This document shows positions 44,030 to 54,835 of a stretch of 64,000 bases of DNA, piece by piece. The notes under the pieces are model-generated. The model did not search any database, had not been told where the DNA came from, and worked only from the letters and a program-made list of their open reading frames with translations. This stretch comes from JAMQKA01 sp034521835 (lineage in GTDB: Bacteria > Bacteroidota > Rhodothermia > Balneolales > Balneolaceae): positions 744,001 to 808,000 of the forward strand of contig JAXHMA010000003.1 in the NCBI GenBank assembly GCA_034521835.1, read 5' to 3'. The translations under genes and the position numbers were made by a program. The first letter of the stretch is position 1. The number at the start of each line of letters is the position of its first letter.

Positions 44030-45346
44030 ATGAAGTTCAAAATACACCTTATACTACTTACCACATTAGCGTTCCTCATCTCGGGATGCTATACACAGCT
44101 GCAATACTCGCAAGGTATTAATCGTATTACGGATGAACCTCGTCCACAAGGTTCCGGGACATACTCTTGGGGCGGCGATGAGGAGGCTAAGCCATCTAAA
44201 ACAGGAGAGCAACCTACGGAATACGAGGTAGGGTATGAGGATGGCTATGTTGACGGCATAGATGATGCCTATTATTACAAAGATTATAAAGTTGCTGACT
44301 GGTATGCGCGGCATGGATTTAGCACAATGTACGGTTTTCCCCATCACTATGGCTTTCCCCGTTGGCGACACTACAGCACATTCCACAACCCTTATTACCA
44401 CCGGTTCTATCCACGAACATACGCTTCATTGAGCTTTAGCTTTGGCAGTTTTGGTGCGTTTTATGGCTTCCCGTATTCCTGGCATCGATATCGGCAAATT
44501 CATTTTTGGGATCCCTACTACGGATATGGATACGGTCCCACTTTTGTGTACAACAATATCTATTACCACGGTGGATACGCCAAATATATCGGTCCTGATA
44601 AAAGGGATAAAGATCGAAAATACGGCCGAAGAACAACCGTCGGTACCAACCGTGTTGGCTCAGGATACACGAGAGATTCAGGCTCGAATACAAACACCAT
44701 ACGTTCGCGTGACCGGGATACCAATACCAGCGTGAAAAATAAAACACGAGGAACGAATACGATCAGAACGCGGGGTACTACAAGGGTAAACACAAGCCGT
44801 GGAACCACACGATCAGGTTCGGATAATGGTCGCGTTCGTTCTACTGGGCGATCAGGTCAGGACGGTAACAACGGCCGAAATAATGGCGATACGAACCGGC
44901 GAAGCAGAGGAGGTAACGATAGCTACAATGTTTCCTCTATAGATCGAAACGATGACTCTTCAACAAGTCGTGCCCGATCCTACGAGGAATACCGGAATGC
45001 CCTGCGCAACAGCCTGTTGAAAAACCGATCTCGTGTAATCAACCGTATTGAGAATAGCCGTGCACCCGATGTCAATTTTGAAACTCCTTCAAGGAAAAGA
45101 TCCTCAAGTTTCGGTAATCGTTTATTAAATTCGATGCAAAAAAGCCTGGATAATTCCAGCATCCGAAATCGTATAAACTCCAATTCAAACAACAATAATA
45201 GTTCGACCCGCTCAAGCGTCAGAACACGTTCGAACTCCTCATCCTCGTCAAACAGGGGCAATGTTTCGCGAAGCCGAAGCTCATCCGGAGGAGGTAATTC
45301 CTCTGATGGCTCATCCAGCCGAAGAAGCAGAGGCAACAACAACTAA
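44030..45346 (+). CDS. Lipoprotein with aromatic middle and Ser/Arg/Asn-rich low-complexity tail
   Basis: Unrecognised, 438 residues. Lipobox LISGC gives Cys20. Residues about 60-185 are very rich in Tyr, His, Phe and Gly (GYEDGYVDGIDDAYYYKDYK, YGYGYGPTFVYNNIYYHGGY). Residues about 190-438 are a basic low-complexity tail of Arg, Ser, Asn, Thr and Gly, with few hydrophobics; only an island SYEEYRNALRNSLLKNRSRV looks helical. Such composition suggests an extended, positively charged surface protein binding polyanions (LPS, extracellular DNA or polysaccharide). The function is inference. Confidence 0.6.
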   Translation: MKFKIHLILLTTLAFLISGCYTQLQYSQGINRITDEPRPQGSGTYSWGGDEEAKPSKTGEQPTEYEVGYEDGYVDGIDDAYYYKDYKVADWYARHGFSTMYGFPHHYGFPRWRHYSTFHNPYYHRFYPRTYASLSFSFGSFGAFYGFPYSWHRYRQIHFWDPYYGYGYGPTFVYNNIYYHGGYAKYIGPDKRDKDRKYGRRTTVGTNRVGSGYTRDSGSNTNTIRSRDRDTNTSVKNKTRGTNTIRTRGTTRVNTSRGTTRSGSDNGRVRSTGRSGQDGNNGRNNGDTNRRSRGGNDSYNVSSIDRNDDSSTSRARSYEEYRNALRNSLLKNRSRVINRIENSRAPDVNFETPSRKRSSSFGNRLLNSMQKSLDNSSIRNRINSNSNNNNSSTRSSVRTRSNSSSSSNRGNVSRSRSSSGGGNSSDGSSSRRSRGNNN

Positions 45347-45429
45347 CATAAGGCTGGCCTTTTTATCGTCGTACGTCGGCTGGAATCTGTTAGATTAACT
45401 CCCAAGATTACTAATCAGGTGCTAAAAGT

Positions 45430-46929
45430 ATGTCCATGACCAAGAGAAATAGTTATCTGTTTGCGTTTATATGGTTAATTTTGCCGCTAACGACTACGGC
45501 CCAGAATGCCGAGGATGTACTCCGCTCCAGTCTTGAATATCCCTCATATGATGCCAAAAGTATGATACTGCCGGGTGTTGCCAATAATTCAGGTTACGGT
45601 AGTTTCCAGGAGAACCCAGCAGCAATGGGGCTGTTTGATCGCAGTTTTGGCTCCTTTGGATTGAGCATGCGCAACGTCTCCGAAGAAACCACCCTTTACG
45701 GGGATAGTTTTACCTTCGACGATTCTCAAACGGGTATTGGTGATTTTGGCATGGTTTACTCTATTCCAACGGTTAAGGGAAGTTTTGTTATTGGGGGCGG
45801 TTACAGCCAGACTACCGATTTTAATCGAGCTATGGGGATTAACCTCCAAAATAATGAATCCTCTCTCGCAGATTCTTACAACCGTCTTCTTGAGAGTGAT
45901 CCTGATCTCTACGATGCGGCCTTCAACGTATATGCACTCGACTGGGCCGATGTTGACAGCACTTTTACGCAATCAATCTTCAGGATAGGGTACGCACCGC
46001 AGGATTGGCCGGGTGTACAGCAAAATATGGAGCTCACCGAGCGTGGACGAATGGGCGAATATTCTGGCTTTTTTGCAACTGAATTTCAGAAAAACCTGTT
46101 TGTAGGGGCTTCCATCGGGGTATTGGTGGGAGAATATCACTATGAGCGGCAATTTCTGGAATCAGATCCTGACAATGTTTACGATGGAGCTCTTATCGAC
46201 AGCGATAGCGATGGCACCGGTGACACCGATATCGATCGTATTCTAAGCGTAGATACCATTGACGCAGAGTTTACCGGGTTCGCCGCCCGGGCGGGGTTGC
46301 TTTACAGGTTAAATCAGCATGTGCAAATAGGAGGTAGCTACGAGATTCCAACCACACTTTCCTTCAACGAAGATTACAATACCCGCTTATCATCCTCATT
46401 TGACAACGGAGAAGGTTTTGAGGAGGAGCTACCCGGGGAGTTTTCCTACAAAATTAAACGGCCTGCCTCTCTGAAAGTAGGCTTAACATTTAGTGATATT
46501 TCAGGATTTACTATTTCCGGTTCTGTCGAGAGGATCGATTACAGTTCGGCCGAGCTGGACCTTGAGGGTGAAGATCTTTCCTATCAACAGGCTGAAAACG
46601 ATTTTATATCAGAAGCGTTCAATGAAGTGTATAACTTGCGGGCAGGTATAGAGTATCACATGAATAATATGTTTATCCCCCGCATCGGGTACGCCTGGTA
46701 TCCAAGTCCACGGGAGGAATTTGACGTCTCAAGAGAATTTTATAATGCCGGATTCAGTTCACAGGTTTCCGAGAATTTTTGGTTTGATTTGGGGGTGCAA
46801 TACACCACCTGGAGAGATCAGAATCAGCTCTACTCCTACAATGTTACCGGTCAACTTATGGATGAAGTTGTACAGGAAGATGTGGGGCGATTACACATTA
46901 TGGCGGGCATCCGAATCGGTTTTGACTGA
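45430..46929 (+). CDS. Outer membrane transport protein, OmpP1/FadL/TodX-like
   Basis: A barrel protein of 499 residues with signal peptide (to TTTAQ, about residue 24). The N-terminal part has the family's early hallmark SGYGSFQENPAAMGLFDRSF (equivalent to NPA in FadL, where the N-terminus plugs the barrel). It has regular amphipathic strands and closes with HIMAGIRIGFD. FadL proteins import hydrophobic compounds by lateral diffusion. An Asp-rich loop (DSDSDGTGDTDID) may bind calcium. Substrate unknown. Confidence 0.75.
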   Translation: MSMTKRNSYLFAFIWLILPLTTTAQNAEDVLRSSLEYPSYDAKSMILPGVANNSGYGSFQENPAAMGLFDRSFGSFGLSMRNVSEETTLYGDSFTFDDSQTGIGDFGMVYSIPTVKGSFVIGGGYSQTTDFNRAMGINLQNNESSLADSYNRLLESDPDLYDAAFNVYALDWADVDSTFTQSIFRIGYAPQDWPGVQQNMELTERGRMGEYSGFFATEFQKNLFVGASIGVLVGEYHYERQFLESDPDNVYDGALIDSDSDGTGDTDIDRILSVDTIDAEFTGFAARAGLLYRLNQHVQIGGSYEIPTTLSFNEDYNTRLSSSFDNGEGFEEELPGEFSYKIKRPASLKVGLTFSDISGFTISGSVERIDYSSAELDLEGEDLSYQQAENDFISEAFNEVYNLRAGIEYHMNNMFIPRIGYAWYPSPREEFDVSREFYNAGFSSQVSENFWFDLGVQYTTWRDQNQLYSYNVTGQLMDEVVQEDVGRLHIMAGIRIGFD

Positions 46930-47022
46930 TAATTTTCTTATCGATTACCAACTCTCCGTCATATGAAAGGCCCGCTGACCCGAGGATCTGTTGGTTTTTT
47001 GGGAACTTGAAGGAAAACCCAA

Positions 47023-48020
47023 TTAATTTTCCGAAAGATTAAACTTGCTCCACACAGGATAATGATCAGAGGTAGTTGTACCGTAGTCGGGAATGAAGTT
47101 TTCCACCTGTTGATACACCTGCTCACTTTGGTCGATCAAGTCATCATAAAGTTCATTGCTGATGGTAATATGATCGATCATATCATCGTAAAAAACGGTG
47201 GAGGAGACTCCCTTTTCTGATAATGATTTAGTTATCACCCTGAAATGATCCTCGTTTGCAACGAATGGTTGATAGGGAGTTTCAGCATCGTTATAGATCG
47301 ACTGATCTACGTCATCGTTATAATCCCCAAGAAAAATGATATTTGCATCCGGTTTTTGTTCGGTGAGGTAGGCGTACAGATCTTGCGCCGCCTGCTGCGA
47401 CGCTCGTAGGAACTCTCGTCGTCAAACGCCTTGGCATGGATTACCACCGCGTAGATCGGCGTAATGGTATTTTGGTAGGAGTACTCAAATTCAAAATAAA
47501 ACGGGAACCGGCCGCTTGCCCATGCATTGGCATCTTGCCCCTCGGTAATAGCGCCTGACGAGATCGAGTCTATTGTAGCGGTGTTGTAGGCGAATGCTGT
47601 GCGCTGATCTTGGGATATAAACTCCGCCACAAAGCCGCGGTAGCCGCTCATGGCGTTTACAAATCGGTGGAGATCTTCTAGGTTATGCACCTCCTGGAAC
47701 CCATAGAGATCGGCGCGGAGCGAATCGATGACCTGCAGGATGTTTTCGGTTTGCTGAACCTCATTTCCCGGCCCCTGGCCTCGAACGCCATACCCCTCCA
47801 GGTTCCAGGTAACTGTCTCCAACTGTCCATCGGGTGCTACCGAATCCAGCTCCATATCGGTGAATGGCTCGCTGGTATCACTGGTGTCAGGTTCTTCGTT
47901 GTGATCAGGTTCATAGCCGGTTGTTGAACCACCGTCACATCCACCGAAAGAAACCAAGACTGCTATGAGAAGGGTTACCAGGAGTGGTAAAAGTCGACTC
48001 TTGGTGCTACTCTTCTTCAA
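47023..48020 (-). CDS. Endonuclease/exonuclease/phosphatase family lipoprotein (frameshifted as read)
   Basis: A secreted member of the DNase I-like fold. The N-terminal lipoprotein signal (LLIAVLVSFGGC) is followed by TVTWNLEGYG, DLYGFQEVHNLEDL (metal Glu) and AVVIHAKAFDDESSYERR. A missing base near 47398 then breaks the frame. The second frame continues QQAAQDLYAYLTEQKPDANI, IFLGDYNDDVDQSIYND (catalytic Asp-x-Asn), and ends TTTSDHYPVWSKFNL (catalytic Asp-His). Joined length is about 332 aa. The only start in frame is a TTG at 48020, which lies inside the end of the upstream usp gene (14-bp overlap), so translation is probably coupled. Confidence 0.8.
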
Positions 48021-48902
48021 GTGCCTCTACTTTTTCTTCTGGATTTACACTTAACACGGGGGATTTTACGTGGCGTACTACGTTGGCCGTGGTGCTTCCC
48101 ATCATCAGATAATCGATACCCGTACGTCCAACGGTGGCCATGATAATGAGATCAGCCGGATGTTCCTGATTGTGCTTGAGGATCGCCTCGTGGGGGTATC
48201 GGTAGAGACCAAGACTTTGGTCGTAAGGCGGTCTCCAATTTCGTGTAACTCTTCTTTGGAAAGAATCTCCAGCCGTTTATTGCGTAGTGAAATTTTGCCT
48301 TCATCCGGTTTATTATCGTGTTGAGGATCATAACTCAACACATTAAGCAGTTCTACCTTTGCTTTGGCACTGTTGGCAATAGCTTTGGCAATAGGGAAGG
48401 CGGCGTGTGAATTCTCGGAGAAATCGGTCGTAACCAGAATTCGTTCTATATCCTTGATTTCAGATTCCTTGTCGATTACCATTACAGGTACGTGCGAAAT
48501 GCGCAGTACTTTTTCGGCCACCGACCCCAGGAAGAAACGGCTAAACCCGGTGCGTCCGTGGGTGCTCATAACAATCATATCATAGTCTTTGCCCTCCTCT
48601 GCGATGGCATGGGCTGCATTACCCACTGAAATAACTGATTCATTCAAAAACTGTTCATCAACATGTTCTTTGGCCACGTGATCGAGCCGCTCTTTCATGG
48701 TAGCCTCAATCTCGTCGTAATCTTCGGTAGGCGTTGTTCCGAGCCCAAGGGTGTATGGCCCCTCCATCTCGCTGATCGGCAGGTAGGAGTGGTAGGGTGT
48801 TATTTTGCCTCCTGATAGCTTGGCCAGCTTTTCTGCCGCCGACAGTGCCCGCGTGCTTAACTCAGAAAAATCGATCGGAACCAATATGTTGAGCTTATCC
48901 AT
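48007..48902 (-). CDS. Universal stress protein, two UspA domains (frameshifted as read)
   Basis: UspA-domain proteins help cells survive starvation and stress. Domain 1 (about 1-145) reads NILVPIDFSELSTRALSAAE and ends in the ATP-type motif STHGRTGFSRFFLGSVAEKV. Domain 2 begins RILVTTDFSENSHAAFPIAK. A missing base in the CCCCC (read on the minus strand) at 48192-48196 breaks the frame after VLVSTDTP. The true continuation is HEAILKHNQEHPADLIIMAT, VGRTGIDYLMMGSTTANVVR, ending LEEE at a TAG at 48009. About 298 residues, normal for a tandem Usp. corA follows upstream on the same strand (45 bp). Confidence 0.88.
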
Positions 48903-48947
48903 AATACTGTTGGTTAGTTTAGGTTTGATTTTATAATCAAACAGCTT

Positions 48948-50052
48948 TTAAAGCCATCCTTTTCTTCTGAAAAAAATTAGCATGATGACGCCAATAACTC
49001 CCATAGCGCCCATCGCAACCGGGTAGCCCCAATACCACTGCAACTCTGGCATATTATAAGGGCTTGCTTCGGGATTAAAGTTCATTCCGTAAATGCCGGC
49101 AATAAAGGTCAGTGGGATAAAGATGGTAGCAATGATGGTAAGTACCTTCATTACTTCGTTCATCTTGTTGCTGACGTGACTCATGTAAATATCGTGCATA
49201 CCGATCACCATATCCCGGTAGTTCTCAATATTATCGATGATCTGCACCATGTGGTCATAGACGTCGCGCAGAAAGAGCTTGGTATTTTCTTCTATAAATG
49301 GGGATTCATCCCTGATCGTGGAGTTAAGCATATCCCGAAGCGGCCATACCGATTTGCGGAAAAATATAAGATCACGTCGCAGTGCGTGGGATTTGCTCAA
49401 GGGTTTCCTGGTCGGGATCATCCAGCACTTGGTCTTCCAGCTGCTCAATACGGTCGCCGATATGCTCAAGCACGCTGAAGTAATGATCCACGATGGCATC
49501 AATCAGGGTATAGGCCAGGTAATCAACACCGTGCTTGCGAATGCGGATATTCCCGATCTTAAGCCGTTCCAGGATGGGATTGAAGAACGGGCGATCGGTC
49601 TCCTGGAAAGAGAGTACATAATTCTTGCTGAGAACAATACTAATCTGCTCCGACTCAATCTGGTTTCTTTCGGGCGACCACGAAAGCATGTTCATTACAA
49701 AGTACATGTTATTCTCGTACTGCTCCGCCTTGGGCCTCTGGGTGGTATTCACTATATCTTCCTGCACAAGGGGATGGAGATCAAAATAGGACCATATCGA
49801 TTTAAGTTTATCAATGTCATGGAGCCCATAAATCTTGAGCCAGGTCTTAGTGGGCTTTTCAAGGTAGGGACGGCTCTGCTGCACATCATCAATCTGGATC
49901 TCATCCAGGTGTTGTTCGTCGTAATCGTGGATAGTGAGCTGAACCTGATCTACTTTTTGCTCACCAATATGCTCGAGGGTGCCCGGCGCGGAGCCCGGTT
50001 TTTTCATCTTTATGTCCGGTATAATATTGAATCCCCAGGATTTTGTAGTCAT
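48948..50052 (-). CDS. corA: Magnesium/cobalt transporter CorA (frameshifted as read)
   Basis: CorA is a pentameric inner-membrane Mg2+ channel. The cytoplasmic funnel is in the first frame (LKIYGLHDIDKLKSIWSYF, QPLVQEDIVNTTQRPK-like start, LIDAIVDHYFSVLEHIGDRI). An extra base in CCC (plus-strand GGG 49388-49390) shifts the frame after ETLEQI. The second frame gives HALRRDLIFFRKSVWPLRDM, LRDVYDHMVQIIDNIENYRD, the pore helix TIIATIFIPLTFIAGIYGMN with the Gly-Met-Asn selectivity signature, and a basic C-terminus RRKGWL. About 368 residues when joined, which is normal. All key motifs are intact. Confidence 0.92.
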
Positions 50053-50226
50053 AAGTTCAAGTCAGCAAAGGTTTAGATGTTGACCAAATATCACCAACCG
50101 CTTGTATACAAACAAGTACTTAAAGGTGAACAGAGTATTAAGGATTAAAACTTTTCTTAAGCGTATTCTCTGCCTCCACATTGAGGGAAATTGTGTTTGG
50201 TTGATGGGCAGAAGGAGAGAGTTAAA

Positions 50227-50409
50227 TCAATAGGAGCCCGAATTCCGGTCCTGTTTTTCCTTTCGTTTTAGAATCCAGTGTACGATCGGCGGGGCGAAAA
50301 TAATCGCGAAAAAGATGATGCCGGTAAATATATATACCAGCACCCCTATTAGAATACAGATAAATAGTATCAACACGGAAATGGTGTTCGTTTTCTGCCG
50401 AAGATCCAT
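50227..50409 (-). CDS. Small two-helix membrane protein (60 aa)
   Basis: Two adjacent hydrophobic helices (SVLILFICILIGVLVYIF and IIFFAIIFAPPIVHWIL) after a polar start MDLRQKTNT, then a charged tail KRKEKQDRNSGSY. Unrecognised. The ATG at 50409 lies inside the last codons of the upstream ybbP-like frame as read; that frame's end may itself be shifted, so the overlap may be smaller than it looks. Confidence 0.5.
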   Translation of the reverse strand: MDLRQKTNTISVLILFICILIGVLVYIFTGIIFFAIIFAPPIVHWILKRKEKQDRNSGSY

Positions 50410-52974
50410 AATGCTGAAATAGTATTTAAGCGGTCTCCAGTCGCCAGTACTTCTAATGGTGGACGTTGATACACATTTCTGCTGTTGAGCATTCCGATGA
50501 GTATAGTCAGCCCGGCGATCAGGAAAGTGCCGAGGAAAATGACCCACAGGTTGGGCACAAATGTGAGGTCAAAGTAGAAGTATCCCAGCAGCCAGGTAGA
50601 AGCCACCGATAGAATGAGCCCGGTAAAGGCTCCCAGCACACCGAGGAAGAAATATTCAATGGAAAGAATCTGGATAATCTGGCGCTTGCTGGCCCCGAGC
50701 GTACGCAGCAGCACACTCTCCTTGATACGCTGGAACCGGCTGATAGCCACTGAACTTGCCAGCACGATGAGCCCAGTAAGAATGCTAAAGAGTGCCATAA
50801 ACTGGATTACAAACGATATCTTGCCGAGAAATTCATTCAACGTTTCAAGAATCAATCCCACATCAATAGCTGAGACATTCGGATATTTTGCCACCACCTG
50901 CTGCTGCAGTTTTGCAGATGCTTCCTGCCCGGAAGTTCGGGCAACGATGACGCCAATTTGAGGCGCTTCTTCCAATACACCTTTTGGGAAGAGCATAAAG
51001 AAGTTGGGCTGTACCCGTCTGAAATCCACTTTACGTATACTGGCGATTCTGGTCTGAATGGGAACACCCTGCACGTTGAACGTGAGCGTATCGCCGATTT
51101 CAGCAGCCAGATCCTCTACAATCTCCTGCGCGGCCGAGACCGGCACGATGTCACCACTGGCAGAGTCGGCATGGCCGACCCATTCTCCTTCTACCAGGGT
51201 TTCAGAGTCAACCAGAGAATCACGGTAGGTTGAACGATATTCGCGATCGAGCGCCCAGCCGCGGGCTTCACTAGTGGTATCTTCCCGTATCTCTTTAATC
51301 GTACGGCCGTTCAGTGGATGCAAGCCGCATCGTAACAATTGGCACGTTCTGGAGTATGGGCACGCCCTGTTCCTCCATTATTTTTTGGACTCCTTCGTTT
51401 TGATCTCGCTGGATATCATAAAAATACCAGGTTGGAGATTTCTCCTGCGTGGCAAAATTGAGTTCGCTCATCAGCATATCCTGGCTGAAATAGAGCGTGC
51501 TGATTAGCAGCATGCCCAGCCCAAGCGAAAGCATGAGGGTGGCCGTTTGGTTATTCGGCCGGTAAAGATTGGCCATGCCCTGCCTCCATACGTATGAAAG
51601 TCCGGAAGGAAAATAACGTTTAACGCACCACATTAAGCCCTGTGCCACCGCCAAAAGCAATCCAAAAGCAACCAGCATTCCCACGGTAAATATACTGCCG
51701 ACCATCCAGTCTTCGGTGATCAGGGTGGCGTAACCGGCTACGGTGAGCAGGATGATTCCGTAGATACTCCATTTGGTTTTCGTACCCAACAGGTTAGTGA
51801 GCGATTCATCCAGAGTGCGCAGGGTATAGAGCGGCGATGCTTTTCGGAGAGAGAGCAGCGGCATGAGCGCAAACACCAGCGCTACACCCGTACCCGTCAG
51901 CAACCCTAGCGACACGGCCAGCCAGGAAATTGTCAAGTCTACATCCACCGGTAAAAATTCGCTGACCAAACCCGGTAGCATAAATTGTATACCAATGCCC
52001 AGAACTGTACCTGTGAGCGCACCTACAAATCCCAGGACCACCGCCTGGATCAGAAATATGGACATCGTTTGATTCGATGAGGCCCCGAAACAGCGCAATA
52101 CGGAGGCGGTGCTTATTTTTTGCTTGATGTAAAGGTGAATAGCACTGGCCACACCGATGCCCCCGAGCAGCAGGGCTACGAAACCAACCAGGTTAAGGAA
52201 CTTGGCCAGGTTGCCGATCGCTTCTCCCATCTCCTCGCGTCGTTCCGCAACGTCGTCATACCGCAGGTCGTGCTCGTCCATAAAGGGGTCGGTGCTCTCA
52301 CGGAGCTGGGCCATATCTCGACCGTCATCAAACTTGAAGTACATTTTGTACTCTATAAAACTTCCTTTTTGGATCAGGCCGGTAGAGTCAATCTGGGAAT
52401 AGGGGATGAATACGCGGGGCCCGACCATCGACACGGCGGCAGCCTCTCCGGGAATCTGCTCAATGCCTCCAGAAATTTCAAACATCTCATTTCCGACCCG
52501 AACAGAATCCCCAACCTGAACCCCAAACTGCACCATAAGGGCATTGTCAACAAGAGCGGTATTGTTTTTGCGATAGGTTTCGGCGGCACTGTCGGGATTG
52601 GTAACAATCTGACCGTAGAAGGGAAATCCACCCTGAACGGCTCGAATTTGAGACAGGCGCGTGCCCCCGGTTCCGGGGAAATACGCCATTGAATTGAACT
52701 CAACCATCTTGGATTGCTCACCACCCAGCGAATCGAAATAGGCCAGCTCTTCATCAGTAAAAGGGCGCTCGGCTTCAACTTCGAGATCGGCGCCAAGCAG
52801 TTGGCGCGACTGGTTGTCGATCGTATTGGTCAGGCTTTCGCGAAACGATGTAATCGCCACCTGCGCAGCCACGCCTATAATGATGGCTGAGATGTAAAGA
52901 AAAAGTCGTTTTTTATTGGAACGGGCATCACGCCACGCCATTTTCCATGTCCAGGGAGACCAGATTGGTGCCAT
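50370..52974 (-). CDS. FtsX-like ABC transporter permease, YbbP family (frameshifted as read)
   Basis: Large permease of the YbbAP type: two FtsX cores with about ten helices and long extracytoplasmic domains. The first frame (start ATG 52974) gives KMAWRDARSNKKRLFLYISA, helices around FVALLLGGIGVASAIHLYIK and LPVDVDLTISWLAVSLGLL. An extra base at about 51312 breaks the frame after VTMRLAST. The second frame goes on NGRTIKEIREDTTSEARGW and ends with the second FtsX core (LIVLASSVAISRFQRIKESV, LLRTLGASKRQIIQI, then RPPLEVL). About 850 residues in total. The stop context after RPPLEVLATGD looks unnatural, so a second indel near 50440 is likely. Confidence 0.85.
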
Positions 52975-52977
52975 CAA

Positions 52978-53709
52978 TTACACTTCTTTTACGTTTACAT
53001 TAGCGGTGGTTGGCTGTTCAACCCATTCATCAGAATCAATTTGACCGCTCTTGAGCTGGATGACACGGTCGCATTTGTGAGCTAGTTCAAGATCGTGGGT
53101 AACAATGACGAGCGTCGTACCGCTGGCCCTGTTCAAATCAAATAGTAAATCTTCAATTGTTTCGCCGGTTTCAGCATCCAGGTTGCCAGTGGGCTCATCC
53201 GCAAAGAGAATCTGCGGTTTGTTGATGAAGGCACGAGCAATCGCCACGCGCTGCTGCTCTCCGCCGGAAAGTTGGGTAGGGTAATGGTTCAGGCGGTCGC
53301 CCAGCCCTACCTGTTCGAGCAGGTTGACCGCGTACTTTTTTACATTCTCGGTGGCATCGCCTCTCAATTCCAGCGGCACCATCACATTTTCAACGGCCGT
53401 AAGCGTGGGAATCAGCTGGAAGGTTTGAAAGATAAATCCCACAAATTCATTGCGAACTTCAGCGCGTTCATCTTCATTGAGGTTACCAAGCGTAATTCCA
53501 TTAGAATGACCTCTCCGCTGGTAGGACGGTCGAGGCCGGCGCATAAGCCAAGCAACGTGGTTTTACCACTTCCCGAAGGACCTACAATAGAACAAACGGT
53601 CCCTTTGGTGACGGAAAATGAAACAGAATCTAAAACGGTGAGTTTTTCTATCGCCGCTCCTGAATTGTTGTGTCAGATTACTTATTTCAAGTATATTTGA
53701 AGAGCTCAT
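52978..53709 (-). CDS. ABC transporter ATP-binding protein, YbbA-like (two compensating frameshifts as read)
   Basis: ATPase partner of the permease, which starts 3 bp after its stop. From the ATG at 53709: SSSNILEISNLTQQFRSGD, then an extra A in the A-run (53643-53647), LDSVSFSVTKGTV, Walker A GPSGSGKTTLLG and GLDRPTSGEVIL. A missing A near 53500 is followed by NGITLGNLNEDERAEVRNEF, Q-loop FIFQTFQLIPT, signature QLSGGEQQRVAIARAF, Walker B ILFADEPTGNLD and switch His VIVTHD. About 243 residues when joined. In E. coli, ybbA-ybbP are divergent from tesA, exactly as here. Confidence 0.9.
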
Positions 53710-54035
53710 GTAATAGTGTAAAATTTAAATTGGTATCCCTGCTGGAATTTATTCGTAAAATCCGGCAAAGCAGCCAACGGTGCTGATTATATTGAAATAT
53801 TTGTTCGCACAATGAGTTTATATCAAGAAGCTTAAGGTATTGAATGAATTTGAAGGAAAATCTGATCACATTGGAGACGCTTCTCTGCATAGATTTCTAT
53901 AGATCAAATCTGGAAATATCATCCATTTAAATGAGTACAACTCAAAAACAGGGTGTATCCATTCCTGTAATAAACGGAATGGTAAATAATGACGTTGAGA
54001 AGATGAATTTGTTACCACGATTAATAAATCAAGTT

Positions 54036-54683
54036 ATGAAAAGAGCAGTTTTTTTAGTCGGATTTTTTCTACTTCTATCTGCAGGACTTTTGCAGGCGCA
54101 AGATGATAAACAAAATATTTTGTTTTTTGGAGATAGTATTACGGCCGGAAATGGCGTAGATAATTCGGAAGCATTTCCCGCCTTGATTCAACAACGAATA
54201 GATTCACTGGGTTGGAATTATAATGTAATCAATGGCGGATTGAGTGGCGAAACTTCGGCCGGCGGACTCCGGCGCATCGACTGGATGCTAAAGCAGCCGA
54301 TAGATGTCTTTATTCTGGAGCTTGGGGGCAATGACGGTCTGCGCGGTATTGAGGTCCAATCCACAAAAAAAAACCTGCAGGAAATTATCGATAAAGTGGA
54401 AGCAAAATATCCTGAGGCCAGGCTTATCTTGGCCGGCATGCAGGTACCACCTAATTTAGGGATAGAGTACACTAAAAATTTTAAGCAGATGTACAGCGAA
54501 TTGGCCAAAGCGAATGATCTGCCCCTTATTCCCTTCATTCTTGAAGGAGCAGCCATGAATGATGAGCTGATGCAGGGTGACGATATCCATCCCAATGCAA
54601 AGGGACATAAAGTAGTGGCAGAAAATGTGTGGAAAGTACTGAAACCGGTACTCCGTGAAATGAAAAGTCAAACGAAATCTTAA
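54036..54683 (+). CDS. tesA: SGNH esterase / thioesterase I (TesA-like arylesterase)
   Basis: Periplasmic GDSL-type hydrolase of esters and thioesters, 215 aa. The signal peptide begins at the ATG I chose (54036: KRAVFLVGFFLLLSAGLLQA); a longer frame opens at 53931 but would bury the signal. Block I is FFGDSITAGNGV (Ser nucleophile), block II GGLSGET, block III LGGNDGLRG and block V DDIHPNAKGH (Asp-x-x-His). It is divergent from the ybbA-like ATPase, a neighbourhood conserved from proteobacteria. Confidence 0.92.
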   Translation: MKRAVFLVGFFLLLSAGLLQAQDDKQNILFFGDSITAGNGVDNSEAFPALIQQRIDSLGWNYNVINGGLSGETSAGGLRRIDWMLKQPIDVFILELGGNDGLRGIEVQSTKKNLQEIIDKVEAKYPEARLILAGMQVPPNLGIEYTKNFKQMYSELAKANDLPLIPFILEGAAMNDELMQGDDIHPNAKGHKVVAENVWKVLKPVLREMKSQTKS

Positions 54684-54835
54684 ACCTAATTCATAATTCG
54701 GTAGCGTTCTTAGAACCAACAATTCTGGAATAACCAATCTGATACTTCTACAGCCTCAGTGGAAATTACGATATCTTCTTATATTATAGCTATTTGACAG
54801 GAATAGAAAGCAACTTAACATAATCTCATTGCCCG

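Noticed and set aside
44980..45342. Minus-strand frame rich in Leu and Glu
   Set aside because: Mirror of the Ser/Arg/Asn repeats of the lipoprotein tail.
49279..50076. Plus-strand frame of 265 codons opposite corA
   Set aside because: CorA motifs are present on the other strand, including the GMN signature.
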